Made by a program: the position numbers and the translations under genes. A stretch of DNA of 21,299 nucleotides from Streptococcus sp. (GTDB lineage Bacteria > Bacillota > Bacilli > Lactobacillales > Streptococcaceae), in assembly GCA_030825825.1 (NCBI GenBank), contig JAPJPE010000007.1:1-21299 (forward strand). The letters run 5' to 3'. Below the pieces are notes generated by a model. It saw only the letters and a list, made by a program, of their open reading frames with translations. It was not told where the DNA came from and made no database searches. Below are positions 1-7,295 of the stretch, one piece after another (the first letter of the stretch is position 1; each line of letters begins with the position of its first letter).

Positions 1-53
1 AGAGCGCATCCATGGTAAGGATGAGGTCGCCGGTTCAATCCCGGCAACTAGCA
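1..53 (+). tRNA. tRNA-Thr(GGT), 3' part only
   Basis: The window opens inside a tRNA. The anticodon stem CATCC/GGATG (7-11 and 19-23) closes a 7-base loop ATGGTAA whose middle bases 14-16 are GGT, reading the threonine codon ACC. A 5-base variable loop follows, then a T arm GCCGG/CCGGC with loop TTCAATC, then the 3' acceptor strand AACTAGC and discriminator A at 53. CCA is not encoded. The 5' acceptor strand and most of the D arm lie before the window. Identity is read directly from the anticodon; only completeness is unknown. Confidence 0.9.
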
Positions 54-65
54 TAGCAGAAGAGA

Positions 66-96
66 GAAGCTTAGAGAAGATCTAGGCTTCTTTTTT
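66..96 (+). terminator. Terminator after tRNA-Thr
   Basis: A 10-bp stem (66-75 with 81-90, GAAGC at its base, one T-G wobble) with a 5-base loop is followed by six T residues. It ends the tRNA transcript 12 bases after the tRNA. Confidence 0.85.
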
Positions 97-147
97 GCAA
101 GTCCATCTTTAAAAGTCCGGCTTTTTTCAATAATTTTCAAAAAAGCG

Positions 148-176
148 TTGACAAGCAAGGAAATACGTGGTAAAGT
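148..176 (+). promoter_or_regulatory. Promoter of the leader/ABC exporter operon
   Basis: A perfect -35 TTGACA (148-153), a 17-base spacer and a -10 TAAAGT (171-176) form a strong sigma-A promoter. The expected start of transcription is near 183, about 25 bases before the leader-peptide start codon and 260 bases before the first transporter gene. This leaves a long leader containing a small ORF and two terminators. Confidence 0.8.
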
Positions 177-207
177 TAGAACAACAAAGAGAAAGGAGAA
201 AACCATC

Positions 208-279
208 ATGAACAAAGTAGATGTTTTGATGACACAATTGAATACACAGCTTCTCCAATCTCAGTTGAGTTCGATGTAA
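208..279 (+). CDS. Leader peptide of the attenuator (23 aa)
   Basis: A short ORF of 23 codons begins MNKVDVLMTQ and continues with a Leu/Gln/Ser-rich stretch, ending in Met and TAA. It has a near-ideal ribosome binding site (AAAGGAG, 192-198) and sits about 25 bases after the predicted transcription start. The stop codon lies 11 bases before the first terminator hairpin (291-324), so a ribosome paused in the last codons would cover or melt the hairpin's 5' arm. That arrangement is the one expected for ribosome-mediated attenuation. BmrB, which controls the Bacillus BmrCD exporter in response to ribosome-targeting drugs, is the closest precedent I know. I do not recognise the peptide sequence itself, and the inducing signal is unknown. 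Confidence 0.7.
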   Translation: MNKVDVLMTQLNTQLLQSQLSSM

Positions 280-290
280 ACTATAAATGG

Positions 291-324
291 AACCCAAGAT
301 GGAGGAGTCTGTCTTGGGTTTTTT
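291..324 (+). terminator. Attenuator hairpin 1
   Basis: A perfect 9-bp stem, AACCCAAGA (291-299) with TCTTGGGTT (312-320), has a 12-base loop and is followed by T residues to 324. It lies between the leader peptide and the first exporter gene, so it would stop most transcripts unless a paused ribosome prevents folding. Confidence 0.85.
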
Positions 325-372
325 GTATGCATTTTTACCTGCCTTAACTGAATTGGTGATAGGCATCAGAAG

Positions 373-419
373 GCCCAAGTGTGGACTGAGCACGTACTCA
401 GCTCCTTGCTTGGGTTTTT
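373..419 (+). terminator. Attenuator hairpin 2
   Basis: The outer stem CCCAAG (374-379) / CTTGGG (409-414) encloses an inner stem GGACTGAG (383-390) / CTCAG-C-TCC (397-405), with a 6-base loop and five Ts (415-419). The outer stem repeats the core of hairpin 1. The 3' arm of hairpin 1 can also pair with the 5' arm here, which would make mutually exclusive folds possible. It ends 26 bases before the ATG at 446. Confidence 0.75.
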
Positions 420-445
420 CTGTGCCATTTTGAAAAGGAGAATAT

Positions 446-2170
446 ATGATCAGAGCTATTTGGGAGTATATCAGGGAGCGCAAGTGGCGATATGTGAAGA
501 TCGCTATGGTCCTGATTCTTTATGATTACACCTTATTGATCCCGACGCAAGTCATCCAGCGCTTAGTGGATCATTTGAGTCAGCAGACGCTGACCCAATC
601 AAACTTTGTATGGGATATGGCCCTCTTGGTGGGATCAGCCATCCTTAATTACCTGACGGCTTTTTATTGGCAGTTGCGACTCTTTCAGTCGTCAGTCCAT
701 TTCAAGGCGACCCTTCAGGGACAAGCGTTTCGTAAGCTAGTAGCTATGCGGCGTCCCTTTTTTGAGAAATTCCGTTCAGGGGACCTCTTGACGCGGTTCA
801 CGACAGATGTGGATGGCATGGCTGATATGGCGGGTTACGGGATGATGGTGCTCCTGTTTGGCGGTGGCTTGTTTGCCTTTATTATTCCGACCATGTTTTT
901 CATTTCTTGGCAATTAACCTTGATTTCCTTTATTCCCATGATCTTCCTCGTCGTCTCTACCTATTTTTTGAGTAGAAAGCAGGAGGAGTATGTTGAGCAA
1001 AACCGGGAAGCGGTCGCTCAGTTGAACGATGAAGTCTTGGAGTCCATCGAAGGGATCCGTGTCATGCGGGCCTATAGTAGACGGGACCAGCAGGTCAAAC
1101 AGTTTCAGAAAAAAACAGCCAGTCTATCCAAAACAGGGGATAAAATTGCCTCTATCCAGTATTCTTTTGGACCTTTAGCCCTGTTGTTTATTGGATTCTC
1201 TACAGTCTTGCTCCTGCTATTTGGAGGCCAGTCCCTGGCAAGCGGGCAATTGAGTCTTGGAAAATTATTGGCTTTACAGCTGTATTTGGTCTTTTTAATT
1301 GAGCCTATGTGGATGATGGCAGACTTGATCTTGGTCTACCAGACAGGGCAAATGTCCTATAAAAAATTAAAAGAAGTGATTGATGAAACGGATGATCTGG
1401 AGCCAGATGGTCCTCATTACCTAGAGCAGATTGATTTGGTGCAGTTTAAGGACTATTCTTTCAGCTATCCTGGTGCTGAGCGAAAGAGCCTATCAGGCAT
1501 TGATTGGACCATTCAGAAAGGACAGACAGTTGGAATTGTTGGTCGTACCGGAGCAGGAAAGACTAGTCTGGTTCGACAATTCTTGCGGCAGTACCCAGTT
1601 GGTGAGGGAGAATTCTTGGTCAACCAGCAACCGATCGTGGACTACAACCGACACTCTATTGAAGCTAAAATCGGCTATGTTTCCCAAGAACATATTTTAT
1701 TCTCAAAATCCATTCGTGACAATATCGCTCTGGGTAAAAATGGTGCTAGTGAAGAGGATTTAGTGGAAGCTGTAGCCCAAGCTGCTTTTGCGGATGATCT
1801 TGAGCGGATGTCTCAGGGAATGGACACCATGATTGGTGAGAAAGGGGTCTCTGTATCAGGTGGTCAAAAACAGCGGATCTCGTTGGCACGTGCTTTTTTA
1901 AGGGATGCGGATCTCTTGCTGTTAGATGATTCCCTTTCGGCAGTAGATGCGAAGACTGAACAGGCTATTATTGACACCATTCAAACAGAGCGAAAAGGCA
2001 AGACGACCCTCATTGTTTCCCATCGCTTGTCTGCGGTTCATCAGGCGGATTGGATCATTGTCTTGGATCAAGGACAGATTGTAGAAGAAGGTAGAGCTAG
2101 TGATTTACTGGCTCAAGAGGGCTGGTATTATGAACAATACCAAAGGCAACAAAAACAGGAAGGAGAATAA
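446..2170 (+). CDS. Multidrug ABC exporter half-transporter, degenerate-site subunit (BmrC/LmrC/PatA-like)
   Basis: 574 aa, the usual length for a half-transporter: an N-terminal six-helix membrane domain (about 15-310) and a C-terminal nucleotide-binding domain. Walker A GRTGAGKT is at 366-373, the signature VSGGQ at 470-474, Walker B ends D494-D495 and the H-loop histidine is H526. The catalytic glutamate after Walker B is replaced by aspartate (D495), typical of the subunit giving the non-hydrolysing site in heterodimeric exporters. The sequence resembles Bacillus YheI (BmrC) closely through the ATPase domain. RBS AAAGGAG lies 5 bases before the ATG. The partner follows after one base. Likely role: drug or lipid-like substrate efflux at the cell membrane, controlled by the upstream attenuator. 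In pneumococcus the analogous pair is PatAB; orthology to PatA specifically is not proven here. Confidence 0.88.
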   Translation: MIRAIWEYIRERKWRYVKIAMVLILYDYTLLIPTQVIQRLVDHLSQQTLTQSNFVWDMALLVGSAILNYLTAFYWQLRLFQSSVHFKATLQGQAFRKLVAMRRPFFEKFRSGDLLTRFTTDVDGMADMAGYGMMVLLFGGGLFAFIIPTMFFISWQLTLISFIPMIFLVVSTYFLSRKQEEYVEQNREAVAQLNDEVLESIEGIRVMRAYSRRDQQVKQFQKKTASLSKTGDKIASIQYSFGPLALLFIGFSTVLLLLFGGQSLASGQLSLGKLLALQLYLVFLIEPMWMMADLILVYQTGQMSYKKLKEVIDETDDLEPDGPHYLEQIDLVQFKDYSFSYPGAERKSLSGIDWTIQKGQTVGIVGRTGAGKTSLVRQFLRQYPVGEGEFLVNQQPIVDYNRHSIEAKIGYVSQEHILFSKSIRDNIALGKNGASEEDLVEAVAQAAFADDLERMSQGMDTMIGEKGVSVSGGQKQRISLARAFLRDADLLLLDDSLSAVDAKTEQAIIDTIQTERKGKTTLIVSHRLSAVHQADWIIVLDQGQIVEEGRASDLLAQEGWYYEQYQRQQKQEGE

Positions 2171-2171
2171 G

Positions 2172-3908
2172 ATGAAAGTATTGAAACGATTATTATCTCG
2201 GATCACTCTTTATCCGACGGTTTTTCTTTCCGGCTTTATTTGTCTCTTACTAGCTACCATTTTTTCTGAATTGTCTCCCTTTCTTCTCCAAAAGATGATC
2301 GATGGGCCTTTGACTGCATTGACCCACGGTGGCGGGCAAGGGGACTTGCTTCAGATGGGAGCATTTTATCTCTTAGTCTTGAGCCTAGGACAGCTGATTA
2401 GCTACCTAGGAAATCGGATCTTACTGCATGGAAGTAATAAAGTAACCGCTAGTCTGAGAGACCAAGCCTTTCAAGTCATGCAAGGTCTGCCTATTTCTTA
2501 TTTTGATGACAAGCCGGCTGGAAAGATCGCAACAAGAATTGTCAATGATACGGAGACCTTGCGGACCCAGTTTTATAACTCTTGTATGATACTAGTCATC
2601 TATTTGGTGCGATTTCTCTTTATCCTAGGGATTCTCTTTTACCTGAGTCCTATGATGGGGCTACTCTTGTGTCTGATTTTTCCAATATTCTATGGAATCC
2701 AGTATCTCTACAAGGTCATGACGGACCAGCCCATGAAGGATTTCTTTGATGCGAGAAGCGAGGTCAATACCCAAGTCAATGAACTCTTGCATGGTGCCAG
2801 TATGATTCAGCTCTATCATCAAGAGCCTGGTGTGGTAGAGGAGTTTGAAGCCACTACCCAGAAGATGCTAGGGGCCAATGATCGGATCCTCTTAGCTGAT
2901 TCCATCGCTTCTTGGACCTTGACAGAATTGCTCAAGTTTTTAGTGATTGCAGGTATATTGACCATCGCTGGGATTTCTTTTCTACAGGGCAATATCGGTG
3001 TGACAGCTGGTTTCTTATTTATCAATATTAACTATGTCATCAATCTGTTTGATCTCATGGCCAATCTCAGTCGTCAATTTCCGAATATTCGGCGATCACT
3101 AGAGACGGGGAGTCGCGTCCTTGCCTTCTTGGATCAACCCTTAGAGGCCGATGGTGTATCGGAACTGAAGATAGAAAAGGCTCAAGTCGTGTTTGATGAT
3201 GTTCAATTTGCTTATGAAGAAGGCAAGCCAGTTTTACAGGATATTGCCTTTCAGGCGAGTCCCGGGGAAACCATCGCTCTTGTGGGCCACACCGGATCGG
3301 GTAAGTCTTCTATTATGAATCTGCTCTATCGTTTCTATGATCCTCAAGAAGGAGCGATTTTGATCGATCGGCAAGATATTCGCCAAGTCTCTCGTGAGAG
3401 CCTGCGAAGCCACATGGGCATTGTTCTGCAAGATCCTTATCTATTTACAGGAACCATTGCTAGTAATGTGGCCATGAGTCAGGATCATATTGACCGGGAT
3501 GCGGTCAAAGATGCGCTGAAAAAAGTCGGGGCTTGGCCCTTTGTAGAGCGCCTTGAAAAGGGAATCGACCATCCAGTCGTAGAAAAAGGATCTGCCTTTT
3601 CAAGTGGCGAGCGCCAGTTGATTTCCTTTGCGCGGACGCTCTATATGAATCCGAAAATTCTAATTTTGGATGAGGCAACCTCTCACATCGATACGGAAAC
3701 AGAAGATATCATCCAACAAGCTATGGCGGTCCTGCAAAAGGGCCGGACCACCTTTATCATTGCCCATCGCTTGTCCACTATCCAAGATGCGGATCAGATC
3801 TTAGTCTTATCTGAAGGACGCATTGTAGAGCGTGGTAGACATGAGGAACTGGTTGTACAAGGCGGGATCTATGCCCAGATGAATGCCATCCAGCAAACAG
3901 TGGTGTAA
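2172..3908 (+). CDS. Multidrug ABC exporter half-transporter, catalytic subunit (BmrD/LmrD/PatB-like)
   Basis: 578 aa from the ATG at 2172, chosen because AAGGAG precedes it and because it directly follows the TAA of the first subunit. An upstream in-frame start (2100) would run 24 codons into the previous gene. Membrane domain about 10-320, then an ATPase domain with Walker A GHTGSGKS (372-379), Walker B ending D500-E501 with the catalytic glutamate intact, and H-loop H532. Its signature is degenerate, FSSGE (476-480) instead of LSGGQ. Together with the previous subunit this gives one competent ATP site (this Walker A/B with the other's VSGGQ) and one degenerate site, the hallmark of BmrCD, LmrCD and TM287/288. 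The first membrane segment begins near residue 13. The operon ends in the terminator at 3934-3969. Confidence 0.88.
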   Translation: MKVLKRLLSRITLYPTVFLSGFICLLLATIFSELSPFLLQKMIDGPLTALTHGGGQGDLLQMGAFYLLVLSLGQLISYLGNRILLHGSNKVTASLRDQAFQVMQGLPISYFDDKPAGKIATRIVNDTETLRTQFYNSCMILVIYLVRFLFILGILFYLSPMMGLLLCLIFPIFYGIQYLYKVMTDQPMKDFFDARSEVNTQVNELLHGASMIQLYHQEPGVVEEFEATTQKMLGANDRILLADSIASWTLTELLKFLVIAGILTIAGISFLQGNIGVTAGFLFININYVINLFDLMANLSRQFPNIRRSLETGSRVLAFLDQPLEADGVSELKIEKAQVVFDDVQFAYEEGKPVLQDIAFQASPGETIALVGHTGSGKSSIMNLLYRFYDPQEGAILIDRQDIRQVSRESLRSHMGIVLQDPYLFTGTIASNVAMSQDHIDRDAVKDALKKVGAWPFVERLEKGIDHPVVEKGSAFSSGERQLISFARTLYMNPKILILDEATSHIDTETEDIIQQAMAVLQKGRTTFIIAHRLSTIQDADQILVLSEGRIVERGRHEELVVQGGIYAQMNAIQQTVV

Positions 3909-3933
3909 GATGATCATCCAAAGAAAAAGTTTG

Positions 3934-3969
3934 AAAACCAGCCTGTATCTAGTATATAGGCTGGTTTTT
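3934..3969 (+). terminator. Terminator of the ABC exporter operon
   Basis: An 11-bp stem (3934-3944 with 3958-3968, core AACCAGCCT/AGGCTGGTT) closes a 13-base loop and runs into TTTTT. It lies 25 bases after the second subunit and immediately before the ybeY promoter. Confidence 0.88.
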
Positions 3970-3970
3970 G

Positions 3971-3979
3971 TGATATAAT
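3971..3979 (+). promoter_or_regulatory. Extended -10 promoter of ybeY operon
   Basis: TGATATAAT matches the extended -10 consensus TGnTATAAT exactly (TG at 3971, TATAAT 3974-3979). No good -35 is visible, as its place is taken by the preceding terminator stem. It sits 26 bases before the ybeY ATG and probably drives ybeY-dgkA-era and genes beyond. Confidence 0.7.
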
Positions 3980-4005
3980 AAAGTGATAATAGTGAGGTGA
4001 TCCAG

Positions 4006-4503
4006 ATGTATATTGAAATGGTAGATGAGACTGGTCAAGTCTCTGACGAAATCTTAAAACAAACGCAAGAAATTTTAGAATTTGCTGCTCAAAAAATTGG
4101 GAAAGAAGACAAGGAAATGGCTGTGACTTTTGTAACCAATGAACGCAGTCATGAACTAAATCTTGAATACCGTGATACGGATCGCCCGACGGATGTCATC
4201 AGTTTAGAATACAAGCCAGAGATGGAGATTTCTTTTGACGAGGAAGACCTTGCAGAAAATCCAGAATTGGCAGAGATGATGGCTGAATTCGATACCTATA
4301 TTGGGGAGCTCTTTATTTCAATTGACAAGGCGCGTGAGCAAGCCGAAGAATATGGCCACAGCTTTGAGCGCGAAATGGGATTTTTAGCAGTGCATGGTTT
4401 TCTTCACATCAATGGCTATGATCACTATACGCCGGAAGAAGAAAAGGAAATGTTTGGCTTACAGGAAGAGATTTTGACAGCCTATGGACTCACAAGACAA
4501 TAA
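4006..4503 (+). CDS. ybeY: Endoribonuclease YbeY (rRNA maturation factor)
   Basis: 165 aa from ATG 4006, the length of the pneumococcal protein. An in-frame GTG at 3997 is rejected because it lies in the ribosome binding site (GAGGTGATC). The zinc-binding H3 motif HGFLHINGYDH is at 130-140 (H130, H134, H140). The conserved RPTDVISLEY segment lies near residue 60. YbeY is a metal-dependent single-strand RNase that takes part in 16S rRNA 3' end processing and ribosome quality control, and it interacts with Era in several bacteria, which fits era lying two genes downstream. The 3' end overlaps dgkA by 20 bp, suggesting translational coupling. Confidence 0.96.
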   Translation: MYIEMVDETGQVSDEILKQTQEILEFAAQKIGKEDKEMAVTFVTNERSHELNLEYRDTDRPTDVISLEYKPEMEISFDEEDLAENPELAEMMAEFDTYIGELFISIDKAREQAEEYGHSFEREMGFLAVHGFLHINGYDHYTPEEEKEMFGLQEEILTAYGLTRQ

Positions 4504-4882
4504 GCGAAAATGGAAAAATCGGGACTTCACTTCAAGCCTGGAGTTTGCGATAACAGGAATTTTTACTTCGATCAAGGAAGAGCGCAATATGCGCAAGCAT
4601 GCCTTATCAGCCCTTGCAGCAATTCTTGCTGGTTTGGTATTTAGGATTTCTGCGACAGAATGGCTCTTTTTATTGCTCAGCATTACCTTGGTGATTGCTT
4701 TTGAGATTATGAATTCAGCCATTGAAAATGTGGTGGATTTAGCTAGTAACTACCATTTCTCCATGTTGGCAAAGAATGCCAAAGACATGGCGGCTGGAGC
4801 AGTCCTTGTCGTATCAGGTTTTGCCCTACTAACAGGACTGGTGATTTTTGTGCCCAAATTCTGGGCCTTGGTATTTGGATAA
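4484..4882 (+). CDS. dgkA: Undecaprenol/diacylglycerol kinase DgkA
   Basis: 132 aa, three membrane helices after a short basic N-terminus: roughly 42-58, 60-78 and 105-128. The family motif AFEIMNSAIENVVD with its conserved glutamates lies around 73-86, followed by KDMAAGAVLV. The Gram-positive members phosphorylate undecaprenol, recycling the lipid carrier for peptidoglycan and wall polysaccharides. In Streptococcus mutans the gene is linked to acid tolerance. The start overlaps ybeY by 20 bp and has only a weak ribosome binding site inside ybeY, so expression probably depends on ybeY translation. Order and sequence match the pneumococcal locus. Confidence 0.95.
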   Translation: MDSQDNKRKWKNRDFTSSLEFAITGIFTSIKEERNMRKHALSALAAILAGLVFRISATEWLFLLLSITLVIAFEIMNSAIENVVDLASNYHFSMLAKNAKDMAAGAVLVVSGFALLTGLVIFVPKFWALVFG

Positions 4883-4911
4883 GAGGGAGCATGCCCTCAT
4901 GAAAGGATATT

Positions 4912-5811
4912 ATGACATTTAAATCAGGCTTTGTAGCCATTTTAGGACGTCCCAATGTTGGGAAGTCAACATTTTTGAATCACGTCATGGGGCAAAAAAT
5001 TGCCATCATGAGTGACAAGGCGCAGACAACGCGCAATAAGATTATGGGGATTTATACGACGGATAAGGAACAGATCGTCTTTATCGATACCCCAGGGATT
5101 CACAAACCCAAGACAGCTCTTGGAGACTTCATGGTGGAGTCGGCCTATAGTACCCTTCGAGAAGTGGATACGGTTCTCTTTATGGTGCCAGCAGATGAAC
5201 CGCGTGGCAAAGGCGATGATATGATTATCGAACGCCTCAAGGCTGCTAAGGTGCCGGTTATTCTGGTGGTCAACAAGATTGACAAGGTCCACCCAGACCA
5301 ACTCTTATCGCAAATCGATGACTTCCGTAGTCAGATGGATTTCAAGGAAATCGTGCCGATTTCAGCCCTCCAAGGAAACAATGTTTCGCGTTTGATTGAT
5401 ATTTTAAGTGAAAACTTAGAAGAAGGTTTCCAATATTTCCCTGCCGATCAAATCACCGATCACCCAGAGCGCTTCTTGGTCTCTGAAATGATCCGTGAAA
5501 AGGTTTTGCATTTAACGCGGGAAGAAATTCCCCACTCTGTGGCAGTAGTAGTGGATTCTATGAAGCGGGATGAAGAGACAGATAAGGTCCATATCCGAGC
5601 AACCATCATGGTTGAGCGCGATAGCCAAAAAGGCATTGTCATCGGAAAAGGCGGTGCCATGCTCAAGAAGATTGGAACCCTTGCGCGTAAGGATATCGAG
5701 CTCATGCTAGGGGACAAGGTCTTCCTAGAAACCTGGGTCAAAGTCAAGAAAAATTGGCGGGATAAGAAATTGGATCTTGCTGATTTCGGATACAACGAAA
5801 AAGAATATTAA
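4912..5811 (+). CDS. era: GTPase Era
   Basis: 299 aa, full length. N-terminal G domain: G1 GRPNVGKST at 12-20, switch II DTPGIH at 59-64, G4 NKID at 121-124 and SAL near residue 150. The C-terminal KH RNA-binding domain has IGKGG at 244-248. Era binds the 3' end of 16S rRNA, including the anti-Shine-Dalgarno region, and is needed for 30S maturation. RBS GAAAGGA (4901-4907) is close to the ATG. Between dgkA and era lies a 5-bp hairpin (GAGGG 4883-4887 / CCCTC 4894-4898) with no T-run, so it is not a terminator. The gene is followed by an imperfect hairpin before mutM. Confidence 0.97.
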   Translation: MTFKSGFVAILGRPNVGKSTFLNHVMGQKIAIMSDKAQTTRNKIMGIYTTDKEQIVFIDTPGIHKPKTALGDFMVESAYSTLREVDTVLFMVPADEPRGKGDDMIIERLKAAKVPVILVVNKIDKVHPDQLLSQIDDFRSQMDFKEIVPISALQGNNVSRLIDILSENLEEGFQYFPADQITDHPERFLVSEMIREKVLHLTREEIPHSVAVVVDSMKRDEETDKVHIRATIMVERDSQKGIVIGKGGAMLKKIGTLARKDIELMLGDKVFLETWVKVKKNWRDKKLDLADFGYNEKEY

Positions 5812-5845
5812 GAAGAGGTGGGCAGAAGGCCTGCTTCTTGTTTTT
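5810..5845 (+). terminator. Imperfect hairpin between era and mutM
   Basis: AAGAA/TTCTT (5810-5814 with 5835-5839) and GCAG/CTGC (5822-5825 with 5831-5834) form a bulged stem followed by G and TTTTT. It starts at the era stop codon. The bulge makes it a weak terminator at most; it may tune mutM expression from read-through. Confidence 0.35.
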
Positions 5846-5857
5846 GAAAGGAGTTCT

Positions 5858-6682
5858 ATGCCTGAATTACCAGAAGTAGAGACCGTTCGACGAGGTCTTG
5901 ATAAATTAATTCTTGGGAAAACCATCCAATCCGTGGAAGTAAAGTATCCAAAGATGATTCAGACGGATCGGGATGCTTTTCGTCAAGATCTCCCGGGGCA
6001 AGAAATTCGGGCCATGGGGCGCCGCGGGAAATACCTCTTGTTTTATCTGACGGATCTGGTCCTCATCTCGCATTTGCGGATGGAAGGCAAGTATTTCTTT
6101 TATCCAGACGAGGTTCCTCTTCGCAAGCATGCCCATGTCTTCTTTCATTTTACAGATGGTAGCACCCTGGTCTATGAAGATGTCCGCAAGTTTGGGACCA
6201 TGGAAGTCCTAGTACCTGAGCTTGTCGACAGCTATTTTTTGGCGAAAAAAATTGGTCCAGAGCCGACAGAAGCGGATTTTAAAGCACCAGCCTTCCAAGC
6301 AGCTCTTAAAAAATCAAAGAAACCCATTAAATCAGCTCTTTTAGACCAAAAATTAGTGGCTGGTTTGGGCAATATTTATGTGGATGAGGTTCTTTATCGA
6401 GCCAAGGTTCATCCAGCCCGTTTGGGTCAAAGCCTGACTGCTAGAGAAGCCAAAGCAATCCGCAAAGAAACGATTGCTGTGCTTGCTCAAGCTGTTGAAA
6501 AGGGTGGCTCCACCATTCGCTCCTACAGCAATGCTTTTGGAGAAGACGGCACCATGCAGGAAGAACACCAGGTCTATGGGAAAACAGGCCAACCTTGTTT
6601 GCGCTGCGGGACACCGATTGAGAAAATCCAGCTGGGGGGACGCGGAACCCATTTTTGTCCCCACTGTCAAAAGGAGAACTAG
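5858..6682 (+). CDS. mutM: Formamidopyrimidine-DNA glycosylase (Fpg/MutM)
   Basis: 274 aa from the ATG at 5858. The frame is open further upstream, to about 5777 inside era, but the mature protein must begin MPELPEVE because P2 is the catalytic nucleophile and E3 is essential; AAGGAG lies 6 bases before this ATG. K58 is the conserved lysine, and the C-terminal zinc finger is C247-x2-C250-x16-C267-x2-C270, with R262 in its loop. The enzyme removes 8-oxoguanine and formamidopyrimidines and nicks the abasic site by beta/delta elimination. This matters in catalase-negative, peroxide-producing streptococci. The gene is followed directly by coaE. Confidence 0.97.
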   Translation: MPELPEVETVRRGLDKLILGKTIQSVEVKYPKMIQTDRDAFRQDLPGQEIRAMGRRGKYLLFYLTDLVLISHLRMEGKYFFYPDEVPLRKHAHVFFHFTDGSTLVYEDVRKFGTMEVLVPELVDSYFLAKKIGPEPTEADFKAPAFQAALKKSKKPIKSALLDQKLVAGLGNIYVDEVLYRAKVHPARLGQSLTAREAKAIRKETIAVLAQAVEKGGSTIRSYSNAFGEDGTMQEEHQVYGKTGQPCLRCGTPIEKIQLGGRGTHFCPHCQKEN

Positions 6683-7291
6683 ATGGCAAGAATCATTGGA
6701 TTAACAGGAGGGATTGCTTCAGGAAAGTCCACTGTCACCTCCTATCTGAGAGAAAAAGGGTATCCTGTCATTGATGCGGATCAAGTGGTTCATGATTTGC
6801 AAGCACCAGGAGGGGCCCTCTACCGTGTCCTAGTGGATCATTTTGGGAGAGAGATCCTTACCAAAGAAGGAGAGTTGGATCGCGTCGCTTTGGGTCAGCG
6901 GATCTTTTCAGACCCTAGTGAAAGAGACTGGTCCAATCGCGTCCAAGGAAGGCTTATTCGTGAGGCTCTAGCTGAGGTAAGAGACAGACAAGCTGCACAA
7001 TCCGATCTCTTTTTTATGGATATTCCTCTCTTAATCGAGCAGCACTATGAAGGGTGGTTTGAATCTGTCTGGTTGGTAGCTGTATCAAAAGAAACCCAGC
7101 TCAAGCGCCTGATGGAACGCAACCACTTATCAGAACTGCAGGCCCAAGAACGCATCGCGTCTCAAATGCCGCTAGATGAAAAAAGAGCCCATGCAGATCT
7201 GGTCTTAGACAATAATGGCGATCTTGCTGCCCTCTATGCCCAATTAGATGCAGCCCTACAACAAGCTCTACAACAATTAGAAAGAAGATGA
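6683..7291 (+). CDS. coaE: Dephospho-CoA kinase
   Basis: 202 aa. The ATG abuts the mutM TAG with no gap; the RBS AAAAGGAG is inside mutM. The P-loop GLTGGIASGKST is at 6-17 and DADQVVHDL at 31-39, both typical of CoaE, followed by the MDIPLLIE lid segment. The enzyme phosphorylates the 3' hydroxyl of dephospho-CoA, the last step of coenzyme A synthesis. The TGA at 7289-7291 falls within the poorly defined start region of pmrA. Confidence 0.96.
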   Translation: MARIIGLTGGIASGKSTVTSYLREKGYPVIDADQVVHDLQAPGGALYRVLVDHFGREILTKEGELDRVALGQRIFSDPSERDWSNRVQGRLIREALAEVRDRQAAQSDLFFMDIPLLIEQHYEGWFESVWLVAVSKETQLKRLMERNHLSELQAQERIASQMPLDEKRAHADLVLDNNGDLAALYAQLDAALQQALQQLERR

Positions 7292-7295
7292 TTTT

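Noticed and set aside
127..483. 118-codon ORF on the minus strand across the attenuator region
   Set aside because: It runs through the promoter, leader peptide and both terminators, has no plausible ribosome binding site and no recognisable domain; the plus-strand signals explain this stretch better.
4883..4898. GAGGG/CCCTC hairpin between dgkA and era as a terminator
   Set aside because: Only 5 bp, no T-run after it, and the genes are in one operon.
5460..5795. Minus-strand ORFs inside era, rnr and the permease gene
   Set aside because: They are frame shadows of well supported genes, with no start signals or domain matches.
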